From an uncultured Fusicatenibacter sp. (GTDB lineage Bacteria > Bacillota > Clostridia > Lachnospirales > Lachnospiraceae), in NCBI GenBank assembly GCA_902493585.1, contig CABUPZ010000127.1, forward strand, positions 1 through 5,413: 5,413 nt of DNA, in the 5' to 3' direction. Of this stretch, positions 5,401-5,413 are shown piece by piece. The translations under genes were made by a program, and so were the position numbers. Every line of letters begins with the position of its first letter. The first letter of the stretch is position 1. The notes beneath the pieces were generated by a model. It had not been told where the DNA came from, did not search any database, and saw nothing but the letters and a program-made list of their open reading frames with translations.

Positions 5401-5413
5401 TCCGGAAATCTGC

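Noticed and set aside
1..5413. Mobile element, phage, CRISPR or defence system
   Set aside because: No transposase, integrase, terminal repeats, spaced direct repeats or defence-type domains were seen on either strand; every long frame is accounted for by core or sporulation genes.

Overview
The window looks like ordinary chromosome from a spore-forming, Gram-positive anaerobe of the class Clostridia, most likely a Lachnospiraceae-type gut bacterium. The grounds are strong AGGAGG-type ribosome binding sites, an alpha/beta-type small acid-soluble spore protein, a YlbJ-like sporulation membrane protein, and the conserved rsmD-coaD gene pair. The species assignment is inference from protein style and gene order; no database search was possible.

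Layout from left to right. (1) 1-173, minus strand: the N-terminal part of an unrecognised membrane-anchored or secreted protein, cut by the window edge. (2) 278-1726, minus: an M20-family aminoacyl-histidine dipeptidase (PepD). (3) 1727-1820: a short divergent intergenic region. (4) 1821-2753, plus: a YlbJ-like sporulation integral membrane protein. (5) 2721-3362, minus: an uncharacterised coiled-coil protein whose 3' end overlaps ylbJ by 33 bp, tail to tail. (6) 3408-3926, minus: coaD. (7) 3923-4489, minus: rsmD, joined to coaD by an ATGA stop/start overlap. (8) 4523-4927, minus: a methylglyoxal synthase-like gene (mgsA). (9) 4928-5175: a 248-bp divergent control region. (10) 5176-5400, plus: a small acid-soluble spore protein gene.

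Genes 5 to 8 read as one leftward operon, mgsA-rsmD-coaD-coiled coil, with gaps of 33, -4 and 45 bp and a good sigma-A-type promoter at 4963-4991. It combines a glycolytic bypass enzyme, a 16S rRNA methyltransferase and a coenzyme A biosynthesis enzyme with a protein of unknown role. Sporulation genes lie on both sides: ylbJ converges on the operon and the spore-protein gene diverges from it. In Bacillus subtilis ylbJ follows rsmD-coaD in the same direction, so here the neighbourhood is kept but ylbJ is inverted.

I found no phage, insertion sequence, CRISPR, defence, tRNA or rRNA feature and no convincing Rho-independent terminator. No new multi-gene system is evident. The most notable points are a methylglyoxal synthase that has lost several active-site residues, the coding overlap between ylbJ and the coiled-coil gene, and a sigma-G-like spore promoter followed by a stem-loop at the predicted 5' end of the transcript.
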